A stretch of 64,000 bases of DNA from Hydrogenophaga pseudoflava (GTDB lineage Bacteria; Pseudomonadota; Gammaproteobacteria; Burkholderiales; Burkholderiaceae_C): NCBI RefSeq assembly GCF_031020795.1, contig NZ_JAVHJP010000004.1, positions 192,073-256,072 of the forward strand, in the 5' to 3' direction. The position numbers were made by a program, and so were the translations under genes. Of the stretch, positions 39,397 to 47,563 are shown one piece after another. Under the pieces are notes generated by a model that was not told the origin of the DNA, did no database searches, and saw only the letters and a program-made list of their open reading frames with translations. Within the stretch, counting starts at the first letter, position 1; each line of letters starts with the position of its first letter.

Positions 39397-41193
39397 TCAG
39401 GGGTTTTCCTGAACGAAGCGCATGCCGCTGTGCATGAGCACCTCCCGGTGGTTCTCCTGCACCGCCTGCACCGTGTCGCCTCGACCGCGTCCCAGGCCCC
39501 GGACGATGGCCTGGCGGTCGTCCACCGGCGCCAGCGCCACGCGGGTGCTGTCCGTACCGGCGTCGACCTCGACCAGCAGCAGGCCAGCCTCCTCGAACAG
39601 GCGAACCGACTTGAACTGCCCGGCGATAAAGGGGTCGTCGCCCGCGTAACGGTAGAGGCCCATGCGTTGGCGCCAGCTGTCCGCGATGGGCACCGGGTCC
39701 AGCCGGGTGCCCAGCAGCGTGAAGCGGCCCTTGCGGCGCACCAGCAGCCAGGTCTGCCGGTCCGGGGTGTCGTGCCGCGTGAAGGCGATCTCCCCCAGCC
39801 GGCCGAGGTTCACCGGAAACAGACCCAGCAGCCGGTACCGCAGGCGGGCGTAGCCGTCCTGGTCGCTCACGAGGTCCAGCCGCTTGTCTTTGGATGAGGC
39901 GCTGGTCTTGGCACCGTCTGCCTGAATGTGGACCAGGCCCAGCGGTGTGTCGTAGCGACCGGCGAGGCGGCTCAGCGCCACCGGCGGATGGTGCTCGTCC
40001 CGGCCCTGCATGAGCGGGCGCACCGGGTCAATGCCGGTCTTGGCCATGGCCATCAAGGCCATGGCCTTGAGGGCGGTTTCCTGGGCGAGTTCGCCCGCTA
40101 CGACCGCGCTGGACATCACCGCAACGGCCAGCTTCAGCTGGGGCAGCAGCATCAGCTGGGCATGGTGGTGGGGTGTGCCGCCGGCGTGCCACAGCAGGGG
40201 GCCGACACCGTCCAGTTCTTCGGTCAGCACATGCCAGCCCAGTCCCACGCTGGCCTGGTCGCCCAGCAGCGGGTGGGAGGGGGCGCTCTGCATGGCAGCG
40301 ACCGAGGTGGGGGTGAGGATCTGGTGGCCGGTGAGGCGCCCGTCGGAAAACCACAGGCGCGCGAGTTGCAGCAGATCGGTCACGGTAGTGTTCAGCCCTC
40401 CGGCCGGTGTGTCGCGCAGCCCGGGTTCGGTCTCGGCCTTGCCTTTGATGTCGAGTGCTGCCGCGGCGTGCGTGCCCGTGGGCGGCGCGACGGAAAAGCT
40501 GGAGTCCGCCATGCCCATGGGCTCCAGCAGCTGGGCCTGCATCCAGCGGGCGAAAGGTTCGCCGGTGAGGTGTTCGATGGCGGCGCCCAGCAGCGAAAAA
40601 CCCAGGTTGCAGTAGGACTGGACTTCGCCGGGCGGAAACGCCAGATGCTCCTCGTGCAGCGCCAGCACCAGGTCCGACAGCGACTCGGGTGCGTCGGTCC
40701 ACATGCCCTCCACGCGGTCCGACGGCAGGCCCGAGCGGTGCTGCAGGATCTGGCGCACGGTCACCTGGCGGGCGCCTGTGAAACGGCTGCGGATGCGGAA
40801 CGCCGGCAGCGCGTCGCTCAAGGGGGCGTCCAGATTCAGGCGTCCCTGTTCGGCCAGCTGCATGACGGCCATGGTGGTGAACACCTTGGAGATCGAGCCG
40901 GCGCGGTAGCGGGTGCGTGCGGTTGCGGGCAGTGGACTGGACGGGTCGGCCAGACCGTAGCCGGCCGACCAGGCCAGTTGCTGGCCGTCGAGCACGGCCA
41001 CGCTCAGGTTGGCCGATGCGTGGCGGCGCAACTGCTGCTGCACCCAGGCGTCGAGCTGGCCCAGCGCTGCGGCGGTGTCGCCCTGGCGGATGGGCGGTAC
41101 GGGCGCCCTGCGCGAGGCGCAGCCGGGCAGGGCGGCGGCGCCCAGGGCGATGGCCAGGCCCTTGAGGGCGGTGCGGCGTGGTGGAACGGTCAT
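39397..41193 (-). CDS. Tat lipoprotein serine hydrolase, class C beta-lactamase fold
   Basis: 598 aa. RRTALKG followed by a hydrophobic stretch and the lipobox LPGC (Cys25) indicate an exported lipoprotein with a possible Tat route. The penicillin-binding/class C fold has SISK (Ser100, Lys103) and YCN (Tyr194-Asn196), plus HAGGTPHH in the KTG-like position. The C-terminal 220 residues form an extra beta-rich domain. More like esterase/peptidase EstB or Pab87-type proteins than an AmpC resistance enzyme. Substrate unknown. Divergent from the two-component pair. Confidence 0.82.
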   Translation of the reverse strand: MTVPPRRTALKGLAIALGAAALPGCASRRAPVPPIRQGDTAAALGQLDAWVQQQLRRHASANLSVAVLDGQQLAWSAGYGLADPSSPLPATARTRYRAGSISKVFTTMAVMQLAEQGRLNLDAPLSDALPAFRIRSRFTGARQVTVRQILQHRSGLPSDRVEGMWTDAPESLSDLVLALHEEHLAFPPGEVQSYCNLGFSLLGAAIEHLTGEPFARWMQAQLLEPMGMADSSFSVAPPTGTHAAAALDIKGKAETEPGLRDTPAGGLNTTVTDLLQLARLWFSDGRLTGHQILTPTSVAAMQSAPSHPLLGDQASVGLGWHVLTEELDGVGPLLWHAGGTPHHHAQLMLLPQLKLAVAVMSSAVVAGELAQETALKAMALMAMAKTGIDPVRPLMQGRDEHHPPVALSRLAGRYDTPLGLVHIQADGAKTSASSKDKRLDLVSDQDGYARLRYRLLGLFPVNLGRLGEIAFTRHDTPDRQTWLLVRRKGRFTLLGTRLDPVPIADSWRQRMGLYRYAGDDPFIAGQFKSVRLFEEAGLLLVEVDAGTDSTRVALAPVDDRQAIVRGLGRGRGDTVQAVQENHREVLMHSGMRFVQENP

Positions 41194-41244
41194 GGTGTGC
41201 GGGCTCCCTGAGTTGGCAATGCGCGCAGCCTAGCGGCCCAGCCT

Positions 41245-41268
41245 TTAGCGAAGCCAAAGCTTGGCTCG
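41245..41268. promoter_or_regulatory. Inverted repeat upstream of the response regulator
   Basis: AGCGAAGCCAA and TTGGCTCGCT flank AGC; the arms match except for one missing base. It lies 13 bp before the response regulator start and 51 bp before the divergent lipoprotein start. Candidate operator. Confidence 0.4.
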
Positions 41269-41281
41269 CTAGACTGCCGCC

Positions 41282-41935
41282 ATGCATGTGCTGCTGTTGG
41301 AAGACGATCTGGACCTGGGGCAGGCCATCCTGAACGCCCTGCGGCAGGAAGGACTGTCGGTGCTCTGGCACCGCACGGCCGAAGGGGCTCAAGGGCTGGA
41401 GACCACGGGCATCGACGCCGTGCTGCTGGACCTGGGCTTGCCGCAGGCGGACGGCATGGACTTGTTGCGCGGCTGGCGCAGGGCCGGCTGGCTGGTGCCC
41501 GTCATGGTCATCTCGGCCCGTGCGGAGTTGCCGCAGCGCCTGGCGGGTCTGGACGGGGGGGCCGACGACTACCTGCCCAAGCCCTTCGCCATGGCCGAGC
41601 TGATTTCACGCCTGCGTGCGCTGCACCGCCGGCAGGCACGCCAGGCCAGCGAGCGCTGGCGCATCGGAGCGCTGGAGATCGCGCCCAGGGACAACCGCGT
41701 CTGGGTCGATGGTGTGTCGGTGGAGCTGTCCGGCCGGGAGTTCCAGTTGCTCGAAGCCCTGGCGCGCAGCCCGGACGCGGTGGTGTCCAAGAGCGCCCTG
41801 GGCCGGCGTCTGCAGCCGCTGGGTGAGCCCCTGGAGGGCAGCGTGATCGAGGTCCACATGTCCAACCTGCGCCGGAAAATCGGCGCGCACCGCATCCGCA
41901 CCTTGCGGGGTGTGGGCTACCAGCTGATCGCATGA
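41282..41935 (+). CDS. OmpR/PhoB-family response regulator
   Basis: 217 aa. Receiver domain (1-115) with EDD at 7-9, phospho-acceptor Asp50, and Lys100 (LPKPF). The C-terminal winged helix (about 125-217) has LSGREFQLLEAL and EVHMSNLRRKIGAHRIRTLRGVGYQL. Sequence layout matches the TctD/QseB group, usually linked to carboxylate uptake or metal sensing. ATGA overlap with the kinase gene. Confidence 0.92.
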   Translation: MHVLLLEDDLDLGQAILNALRQEGLSVLWHRTAEGAQGLETTGIDAVLLDLGLPQADGMDLLRGWRRAGWLVPVMVISARAELPQRLAGLDGGADDYLPKPFAMAELISRLRALHRRQARQASERWRIGALEIAPRDNRVWVDGVSVELSGREFQLLEALARSPDAVVSKSALGRRLQPLGEPLEGSVIEVHMSNLRRKIGAHRIRTLRGVGYQLIA

Positions 41936-43296
41936 AGCCGTGGTTGAGGCCTTCCCTGTTGCGGCGCACTGTGCTCGCGCTGCTGGCGGCGCTGTTGCTG
42001 GTCTGGGTGGTGCTGTCGCTCAAGGACTTCTGGACCTTCAAGCAGGATGTGCGGGACCGCGAGTCGTTCGGGAAGATTGCCCGGGCGACGCTCAACGCCT
42101 TGCAGGGTCTGGACGAGCCGCAGGCCCGCGTGGCCCTGCTGGCGGCCGACCGGCAGTACAACGAGCTGAGGCGAAATGCCGAGAACGCGGCGCCTGGTGC
42201 GTTGCTGTTCCAGCTGCGCTCTGCCCAGGGGCGGGTGGTCTACGAGTCCGAAGGGGGCATGCCACCGGATGCGGCCGGTGACAGCCGTTCGGGAGAGACC
42301 GAACACCGGGGAATCCGCTACTGGGTGATGGAGCAGGAGGACGCGCGCTGGCGGCTGGTGGTGTGGGTGCCGGTGATGAGCGACGCCACCGCCATGGCCC
42401 TGATCGGTCGGGACATCCTGGGCTATCTGCTGCTGGCCCTGCCTTTCGTGGTGCTGCCGATGGCCCTGGCGGTGTGGCTCGGGCTGCGGCCCCTGCGCTC
42501 GCTGACGCGCCAGATCGCGCGCCGGCCACCGGACGATCTGACGCCCTTGCAGGAGCCGACCGGATATGTGGAACTGGCGCCGCTGGTCGAGGCTGCCAAT
42601 GTGCTGCTGGAACGCTCGCGCCACCAGCGAGAGCTGGAACAGTCCTTCGTGCAGGACGCCGCGCACGAGCTCAAGACACCGCTGGCGGTGGTGGCGGCGC
42701 AGGCCCACGTGCTGGCCCATGCGCGCGACGAAGCCCAGCGCCAGGTGGCGCAGCAGGCGCTGGAGCAGGGCGTGCAGCGCGCCTCGCACCAGGTCAACCA
42801 GTTGCTCATGCTGGCGGCGCTGGAACATGCGACGCTCAAGCCACCGCAGGCGGTCGATCTGGTCGAGATGGCGCGCGAGACGCTGATCGAGCTCGAGCCG
42901 CTCGCCTCGGGTCGGGGGAGCACCCTGGCCCTGCAGTCACCTGACCAGATGGTGGAATCTGTGGACACGGAAGCCCTGCGGCTGGCGCTGGTGAACCTGG
43001 TGCGCAACGCCATCCAGCACGGGGCCGACGCTGGGTCGGTCGAGGTGTCGCTGAAGCGGCAAGGTGGCCGGGTGAACCTGGAGGTGGCCGACGACGGCCC
43101 CGGCATTCCGGCCCACGAACGCCTCCTGGTGTTTGATCGCTTCTACCGCTCCGGTTCGTCCGGATCAAAAGGCAGTGGCCTGGGGCTTGCGATCGTGCAG
43201 CGGGCCGCGCAGAGGCTGAACGCCCAGGTGTCCATTGCCGACCGGCCCGGCGGGCAGGGAACTGTGTTCATGGTGACGTGGCCTGCGGCGGCCTGA
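41932..43296 (+). CDS. Sensor histidine kinase, TctE/QseC-like
   Basis: 454 aa. Two membrane helices (about 12-30 and 165-183) enclose a 135-residue periplasmic sensor. Then comes a HAMP-like linker, the HisKA box with His245 (QDAAHELKTPLAVV), and the HATPase (NLVRNAIQHGAD, DDGPGIP, GSGLGLAIVQ). Pairs with the response regulator. The next gene is the TonB-dependent receptor, so the pair may sense its ligand or regulate it; this is inferred from position. Confidence 0.92.
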   Translation: MKPWLRPSLLRRTVLALLAALLLVWVVLSLKDFWTFKQDVRDRESFGKIARATLNALQGLDEPQARVALLAADRQYNELRRNAENAAPGALLFQLRSAQGRVVYESEGGMPPDAAGDSRSGETEHRGIRYWVMEQEDARWRLVVWVPVMSDATAMALIGRDILGYLLLALPFVVLPMALAVWLGLRPLRSLTRQIARRPPDDLTPLQEPTGYVELAPLVEAANVLLERSRHQRELEQSFVQDAAHELKTPLAVVAAQAHVLAHARDEAQRQVAQQALEQGVQRASHQVNQLLMLAALEHATLKPPQAVDLVEMARETLIELEPLASGRGSTLALQSPDQMVESVDTEALRLALVNLVRNAIQHGADAGSVEVSLKRQGGRVNLEVADDGPGIPAHERLLVFDRFYRSGSSGSKGSGLGLAIVQRAAQRLNAQVSIADRPGGQGTVFMVTWPAAA

Positions 43297-43307
43297 ACCT
43301 CGTCCGG

Positions 43308-43324
43308 TGTTCCATTCCTGAACA
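43308..43324. promoter_or_regulatory. TGTTC-N7-GAACA inverted repeat
   Basis: A perfect inverted repeat 20 bp upstream of the sigma-54-like promoter of the TonB receptor. A further GTGTTCA lies at 43264-43270, inside the kinase gene and about 75 bp upstream of that promoter. Candidate activator sites shared with the alcohol-oxidation promoters. Confidence 0.4.
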
Positions 43325-43343
43325 TTCGCGGTCCCACCGCGCG

Positions 43344-43359
43344 TGGCATGGAACTTGTT
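43344..43359 (+). promoter_or_regulatory. Sigma-54-like promoter of the TonB receptor
   Basis: TGGCATGGAACTTGTT: the invariant GG and the TTG of the -12 element are correctly spaced, with T for C at two positions. A start about 12 bases downstream would leave a short leader containing GGAGACAAGAC before the ATG at 43389. Confidence 0.5.
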
Positions 43360-43388
43360 GGAGGATGGATCCTTCCCGGAGACAAGAC

Positions 43389-45479
43389 ATGACCCCACGC
43401 CCCACCCTCACCCTGCGGCGCCTGAACGCCGCGCTGCTCATGGCCCTGGCCGGCACGGCCGGCGCCCAGACCCTGCAGGAGGTCGTCGTCAGTGCCTCGC
43501 GGCAGGAACAGCAGAGCTTCGACGCACCGGCCTCGGTGCAGGCCGTCGGCCGGGTAGCCATCGAGGCCGCGGGCCCGCGCGTCAACCTCTCCGAGGTGAT
43601 GACCCGGGTGCCCGGCATCACGGTGCTGAATCGCCAGAACTACGCGCAGGACCTGCAGCTGTCGATCCGCGGCTCGGGCTCGCGCTCGCCGTTCGGCATC
43701 CGCGGCGCCAGGCTCATCGTCGACGGCATTCCGGCCACCATGCCCGACGGCCAGGGCCAGGCCTCGACGATCAGCCTGCCCTCGGCCCAGCGCATCGAGG
43801 TGCTGCGTGGCCCGCTGGCCCAGCTCTATGGCAACTCGGCCGGCGGTGTGCTGCAGGTGTTCACCGCCGACGGCCCGGCGAAGCCCGAGGTCCGGTTCAG
43901 CGTGGACGCGGGCTCCGACCAACTGCGCCGCTACGGCCTGCAGGCCGCGGGGCAGAGCGGTTCGTTGAACTACGTGATCGACCACAGCGACTTTTCCACC
44001 GACGGCTGGCGCACCAACAGCGCAGCGAAACGAAAGCACACCAACGCCAAGCTGCGCTGGTCGGCCAGCGAGCAGACGAAAGTCACCCTGGTGGCCAATG
44101 CGTTTGACCAGCCCGAATCGGGCGACCCGCTGGGCCTGACGCGCGAACAGTTCGAGGCCAACCCACGCCAGGCGGTGCCGAACTCCACGCTGTACAAGGC
44201 CGGCAAGGACGTGTCGCAGAACCAGGTCGGACTGGTGGCCGAACACCAGCTGGATGCGAAGAGCGAGCTCTCGGCACGGGTGTACGCGGGCGAACGCGAC
44301 CTGGACAACCGGCTCTCGATCCCGCTGGTGGCGCAGACCTCGCCGACTGCGGCGGGCGGCGTGGTGCAGCTGGACCGCAGTTACAGCGGCACCGGCCTGC
44401 GCTACGCGCGGCGCATCGCAGCCGGCGAAGGCGAGGTTCGGTTGAGCGCGGGGCTGGATGTGGAGCGCATGAGCGAGCGCCGCCGCGGCTTCATCAACAA
44501 CTTCGGCGAGCAAGGCGAGCTCAAGCGCGACGAGGACGACAGCGTCGACAGCACGGGCGTCTACACCCAGGCCGACTGGGCGATCAACGAAGGCTGGAGC
44601 GCGGTGGCCGGCCTGCGCGCCAACCGGGTGAGCTTCCGGGTGCAGGACTTCTTCGTGCGCCCCGGCAACCCGGACGACAGCGGCCGTGCGGAGTTCAGCG
44701 CCACCAACCCGGTGATCGGCCTCACCCGCCACCTCAGCGCCGACACCAACGTCTACGCCAACGTGGGCCGCGGCTTCGAGACGCCGACGCTGACCGAGAT
44801 CGCCTACACCGCCGACGGCAGCGGGCCGAACCTGGCCCTCAAGTCCGCACGCAGCACGCACGTGGAACTGGGCCTGAAGACGAAGCTGGGCGAAGGCCAG
44901 CGGCTGGACGCGGCGCTGTTCCACATCGGCACCAGCGACGAGATCGTGGTGGCGTCCAGCAGCGGCGGGCGCACGGTCTACACCAACGCGGGCAAGACCA
45001 GCCGCTCAGGCATCGAGCTGGCGCACAGCGCGCAGTGGAGCCCCGAGTGGCGCACGCACCTGGCGTTTTCCACGCTGAACGCGCGCTTCGACCAGGCCTT
45101 CACCAGCAGCAGCGGGGCCACCGTGGCCAAGGGCAACCGCATCCCCGGCACGATGAACCGCACGCTGTTCGGCGAAGTCGCGTGGCAGCCGCGCGCCTGG
45201 CCCGGCTTCACCGCCGCGCTGGAGGCGGTGCACCGCGGCTCGATGGTGGTGGACGATGTGAACAGCGACCGCACCGACGCGGCCACGCTGTTCAACCTGC
45301 GCCTGGGCTGGGAGCAGAAGCTCGGCGCCTGGACGCTCAAGGAGTACCTGCGCGTCGACAACCTGGCCGACAAGGCCACCGTCGGTTCGGTGATCGCCAA
45401 CGACGGCAACCGCCGCTTCTTCGAGCCGGCACCGGGCCGGCAGTGGGGCCTGGGAGTGACCGTCGGTTACGCCTTCTGA
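43389..45479 (+). CDS. TonB-dependent receptor, PqqU (YncD)-like
   Basis: 696 aa. Signal peptide cut near GTAGAQ. Plug domain (about 30-160) with LQEVVVSASRQ, NRQNYAQDLQLSIRGSGSRS, RLIVDGIPATMPDGQGQ and VLRGPLAQLYGNSAGG. The 22-strand barrel has GRGFETPTLTEIAY, DEIVVASSSGGRT, NAGKTSRSGIELA, and ends VGYAF. From memory many of these blocks match E. coli YncD, identified as the outer-membrane PQQ transporter PqqU. Position in a PQQ alcohol-oxidation region fits. An alternative is a siderophore or metal-chelate receptor. Confidence 0.82.
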   Translation: MTPRPTLTLRRLNAALLMALAGTAGAQTLQEVVVSASRQEQQSFDAPASVQAVGRVAIEAAGPRVNLSEVMTRVPGITVLNRQNYAQDLQLSIRGSGSRSPFGIRGARLIVDGIPATMPDGQGQASTISLPSAQRIEVLRGPLAQLYGNSAGGVLQVFTADGPAKPEVRFSVDAGSDQLRRYGLQAAGQSGSLNYVIDHSDFSTDGWRTNSAAKRKHTNAKLRWSASEQTKVTLVANAFDQPESGDPLGLTREQFEANPRQAVPNSTLYKAGKDVSQNQVGLVAEHQLDAKSELSARVYAGERDLDNRLSIPLVAQTSPTAAGGVVQLDRSYSGTGLRYARRIAAGEGEVRLSAGLDVERMSERRRGFINNFGEQGELKRDEDDSVDSTGVYTQADWAINEGWSAVAGLRANRVSFRVQDFFVRPGNPDDSGRAEFSATNPVIGLTRHLSADTNVYANVGRGFETPTLTEIAYTADGSGPNLALKSARSTHVELGLKTKLGEGQRLDAALFHIGTSDEIVVASSSGGRTVYTNAGKTSRSGIELAHSAQWSPEWRTHLAFSTLNARFDQAFTSSSGATVAKGNRIPGTMNRTLFGEVAWQPRAWPGFTAALEAVHRGSMVVDDVNSDRTDAATLFNLRLGWEQKLGAWTLKEYLRVDNLADKATVGSVIANDGNRRFFEPAPGRQWGLGVTVGYAF

Positions 45480-45488
45480 AGCGAGCGA

Positions 45489-45566
45489 GCCCCCACGCTC
45501 CGCCGCTTCGCGGGTCGCTGCCCCCCAAGGGGGCGGATCCGGCTTGGGGCGGCCCGGCGCCGGATC
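45489..45566. repeat. Dispersed GC-rich repeat, family 2 (copy C)
   Basis: About 78 bp between the receptor and the convergent ABC gene; inverse match to 30020-30099. CCCCCCAAGGGGG at its centre can form a hairpin, so it may terminate both transcripts. Confidence 0.75.
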
Positions 45567-45573
45567 GCCTGGC

Positions 45574-46332
45574 TTACAGCCCCGGCTTCTGCAAGGCCTT
45601 GAGCACTTCCGTCTGGAAGTCCGGGCCCTCGGCGGCGGCCATGAAGGTGTCGATGCTGCCGTCGAAGCGCACCGTGCCCTGGTGCAGCAGCAGCAGGCGG
45701 TCGGCGGTCTTCACTTCTTCGATCAGGTGCGTGGCCCAGAGCACAGCCAGTCCCTGCGCGCTGCACAGGCCGCGCACCGTGTCCAGCAGCTGCTGGCGCG
45801 AGGCCGGGTCCAGGCCCACCGTGGCCTCGTCCATCAGCAGCACGCGCGGCCGGTGCAGCAGCGCGCGCACCAGCTCCACCTTGCGCCGCGTGCCGCCCGA
45901 GAGGCTGCGCACCACGGCCTTCGCCTGGTCCTGCAGGCCAATGGCAGTCAGCTGCGCGGCTATGCGCTCACGCGCCGTCTGGCGCGGCAGCCCGTGCAGG
46001 TCGGTGTGGAACAGCAGGTTGGCCATCACCGTCAGGTCCAGATCGAGCGCGCTCTGCTGGAACACCACGCCCAGGCCCGCGAGCGCGCGCGCCGGGTGCT
46101 GGCGCATGTCCTGACCGAGCACCGTGATGGCGCCCTGGTCGGGTGTGAACAGCCCGGTGAGCAACTGCAGCAGCGTGGACTTGCCGGCCCCGTTGGGGCC
46201 GAGCAGCGCCACCATCTCGCCGGGCCGCAGCGACAGGCTCACGCCCTTGAGTGCGGCTTTGCCGCTGTAGGCCTTGTGCAGACCTTCGGCCTGGAGCACG
46301 GTGTCGGAGGCGGGCGGTGTGGGTTCGGTCAT
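45574..46332 (-). CDS. ABC transporter ATPase, PQQ-alcohol-dehydrogenase-associated type
   Basis: 252 aa from the ATG at 46332. Walker A GPNGAGKST, signature SLSGGTRRKVELVRALL, Walker B VLLMDEATVGLD and H-loop WATHLIEE: the drug/lipid-export subgroup (DRA/ABC-2) that pairs with ABC-2 permeases. The matching ABC-2 permease is at 49749 on the other strand, in the quinoprotein-associated set. Co-transcribed with the Bug gene (ATGA overlap). Transported substrate unknown. Confidence 0.82.
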   Translation of the reverse strand: MTEPTPPASDTVLQAEGLHKAYSGKAALKGVSLSLRPGEMVALLGPNGAGKSTLLQLLTGLFTPDQGAITVLGQDMRQHPARALAGLGVVFQQSALDLDLTVMANLLFHTDLHGLPRQTARERIAAQLTAIGLQDQAKAVVRSLSGGTRRKVELVRALLHRPRVLLMDEATVGLDPASRQQLLDTVRGLCSAQGLAVLWATHLIEEVKTADRLLLLHQGTVRFDGSIDTFMAAAEGPDFQTEVLKALQKPGL

Positions 46333-47387
46333 GAGGCGGTTTTGGCCAGCAGGTTCATGCGCGCGAGCAGCTTTTTCTCGCGCTCGACCGTGGCGAGCAC
46401 GGCCTGGCGGTAGTCGCGCGTGCCCAGGTAGTCGAGCGACTGATCGTAGCGGGCGAGGGCGCCCGCATGGCGTTCGCTGAACATGGCCTTGTGGAACACG
46501 TCGTGCAGCTTCTGGATGACCGCGGGCGGCGTGGTGGCCGGCGCGGCCAGGCCCCAGGGCGAGGTGTAGACCGCCTGCGGGTAACCCAGCTCGCGCATGG
46601 TGGGCGCGTCGGGCCAGCGCGGGTTTCGCGTGGCATTGAAGGTGGCGAGCAGGCGCATCTGGCCTTTCTCCACCCAGGGCGCGAAGCCGGTGGAGTTGAC
46701 GCCCGCCATGATCTGCGCGCCAGCGATGGCCAGCATCTGGTCGGCCGTGCCCTTGTAGGGCACGTGCACGTACTTCACGTTGTGCTGCAGCAGGATCTCT
46801 TCCATCGCCAGGTGGGCGGTGGTGCCGATGCCGGTGGAGCCCATGATCAACTCGCCGGGGTGCTTGATGGCCCAGTCGATCAGCTCGGTGACTGTTTTGA
46901 ACGGGCTGCTGGCCGGCACCAGCAGGCCGAAGCTCACGCCCGACACCTGCAGGATGGGCGCGAGGTCGGTGAGCGGGTCCCAGGGCACGTGGTTCATCAG
47001 GGCGTGCCTGTAGACGGTGATGGGCACCTGGCCGATGGTGTGGCCATCGGGCTCGGCGGCCTTCAGGGCGGGTGCCACCAGCGTGCCGGCCGCACCGGGC
47101 TTGTTGACCACCACCACCGGCTGGCCCAGCAGCGGTTCGGCCTCTTCGCAGAGGATGCGGATCGTCAGGTCGGTCTGACCGCCCGCGGGCCAGGGCACCA
47201 TGAGCTGCAGCGGCTTGCTGGGGAAGGGCGCCTGTGCCCTCGCCAGCGGCGCCGCCGACGCCAGGGCCATCGCGCCGGCCTGCCACAGGAAGCCGCGGCG
47301 CGAGGGGTGGGCGGCGGGTTGTGTGTCACGGCTCAGGGTTATCCCTGTGTCATTTTTGAACGCTGGGAACAGCGGTGTGTGTCTCAT
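46329..47387 (-). CDS. TctC/Bug-type solute-binding protein
   Basis: 352 aa from the ATG at 47387. A long N-terminal region with RRGFLWQAGAMALASAAPLARAQ looks like a Tat signal. The mature part has the Bug pattern: VPWPAGGQTDLTIR, VVVNKPGAAGTLV, STGIGTTAHLAMEE, VHVPYKGTADQMLAI. Coupled to the ABC ATPase rather than to TctAB. A sigma-54-like sequence upstream (47444-47459) suggests it belongs to the same regulon as the divergent alcohol-oxidation genes. Ligand unknown. Confidence 0.88.
   Translation of the reverse strand: MRHTPLFPAFKNDTGITLSRDTQPAAHPSRRGFLWQAGAMALASAAPLARAQAPFPSKPLQLMVPWPAGGQTDLTIRILCEEAEPLLGQPVVVVNKPGAAGTLVAPALKAAEPDGHTIGQVPITVYRHALMNHVPWDPLTDLAPILQVSGVSFGLLVPASSPFKTVTELIDWAIKHPGELIMGSTGIGTTAHLAMEEILLQHNVKYVHVPYKGTADQMLAIAGAQIMAGVNSTGFAPWVEKGQMRLLATFNATRNPRWPDAPTMRELGYPQAVYTSPWGLAAPATTPPAVIQKLHDVFHKAMFSERHAGALARYDQSLDYLGTRDYRQAVLATVEREKKLLARMNLLAKTAS
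47351..47371. promoter_or_regulatory. CATTTTTGAAC element, candidate activator site
   Basis: CATTTTTGAAC (47351-47361) followed by GGGAACA. The same 11-mer occurs at 52411-52421 upstream of the quinoprotein gene, and the distance to the downstream -24 box is similar (118 and 128 bp). It lies inside the 5' end of the Bug gene. Confidence 0.45.
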
Positions 47388-47405
47388 GGCGGGGCCTGAT
47401 AGTCT

Positions 47406-47434
47406 CCTGTCCCTCGGAGCTCCCTCGGGACAGG
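47406..47434. promoter_or_regulatory. 29-bp inverted repeat between divergent operons
   Basis: CCTGTCCC and GGGACAGG flank a centre that contains the palindrome GGAGCTCC. It lies between the Bug start and two divergent sigma-54-like promoters, overlapping the expected Bug transcript start. Candidate operator or activator site. Confidence 0.5.
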
Positions 47435-47443
47435 GGATGTTGA

Positions 47444-47459
47444 GGCAAATTCTGTTCCA
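47444..47459 (-). promoter_or_regulatory. Sigma-54-like promoter of the Bug/ABC operon
   Basis: On the minus strand the sequence is TGGAACAGAATTTGCC, with GG and GC exactly 10 bases apart and TTGC intact. It points toward the Bug start at 47387. Confidence 0.5.
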
Positions 47460-47478
47460 GTGACAGCCACCGCTGCAC

Positions 47479-47494
47479 TGGCACCGAATTTGCA
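47479..47494 (+). promoter_or_regulatory. Sigma-54 promoter of the PQQ-associated operon
   Basis: TGGCACCGAATTTGCA, one mismatch to TGGCACG-N4-TTGCW, with exact GG-N10-GC spacing. It is 70 bp before the beta-propeller gene start at 47564 and divergent from the Bug promoter. Confidence 0.68.
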
Positions 47495-47563
47495 CATTGC
47501 TCGCGCGCCCGAGGTGCCGAGCCACCCGGTCGCGACCCGACACAACATCAAGGAGACAAACCC

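Noticed and set aside
39397-41193. AmpC-type antibiotic resistance gene
   Set aside because: It is a lipid-anchored class C-fold protein with a large extra C-terminal domain; the fold alone does not imply lactam hydrolysis.
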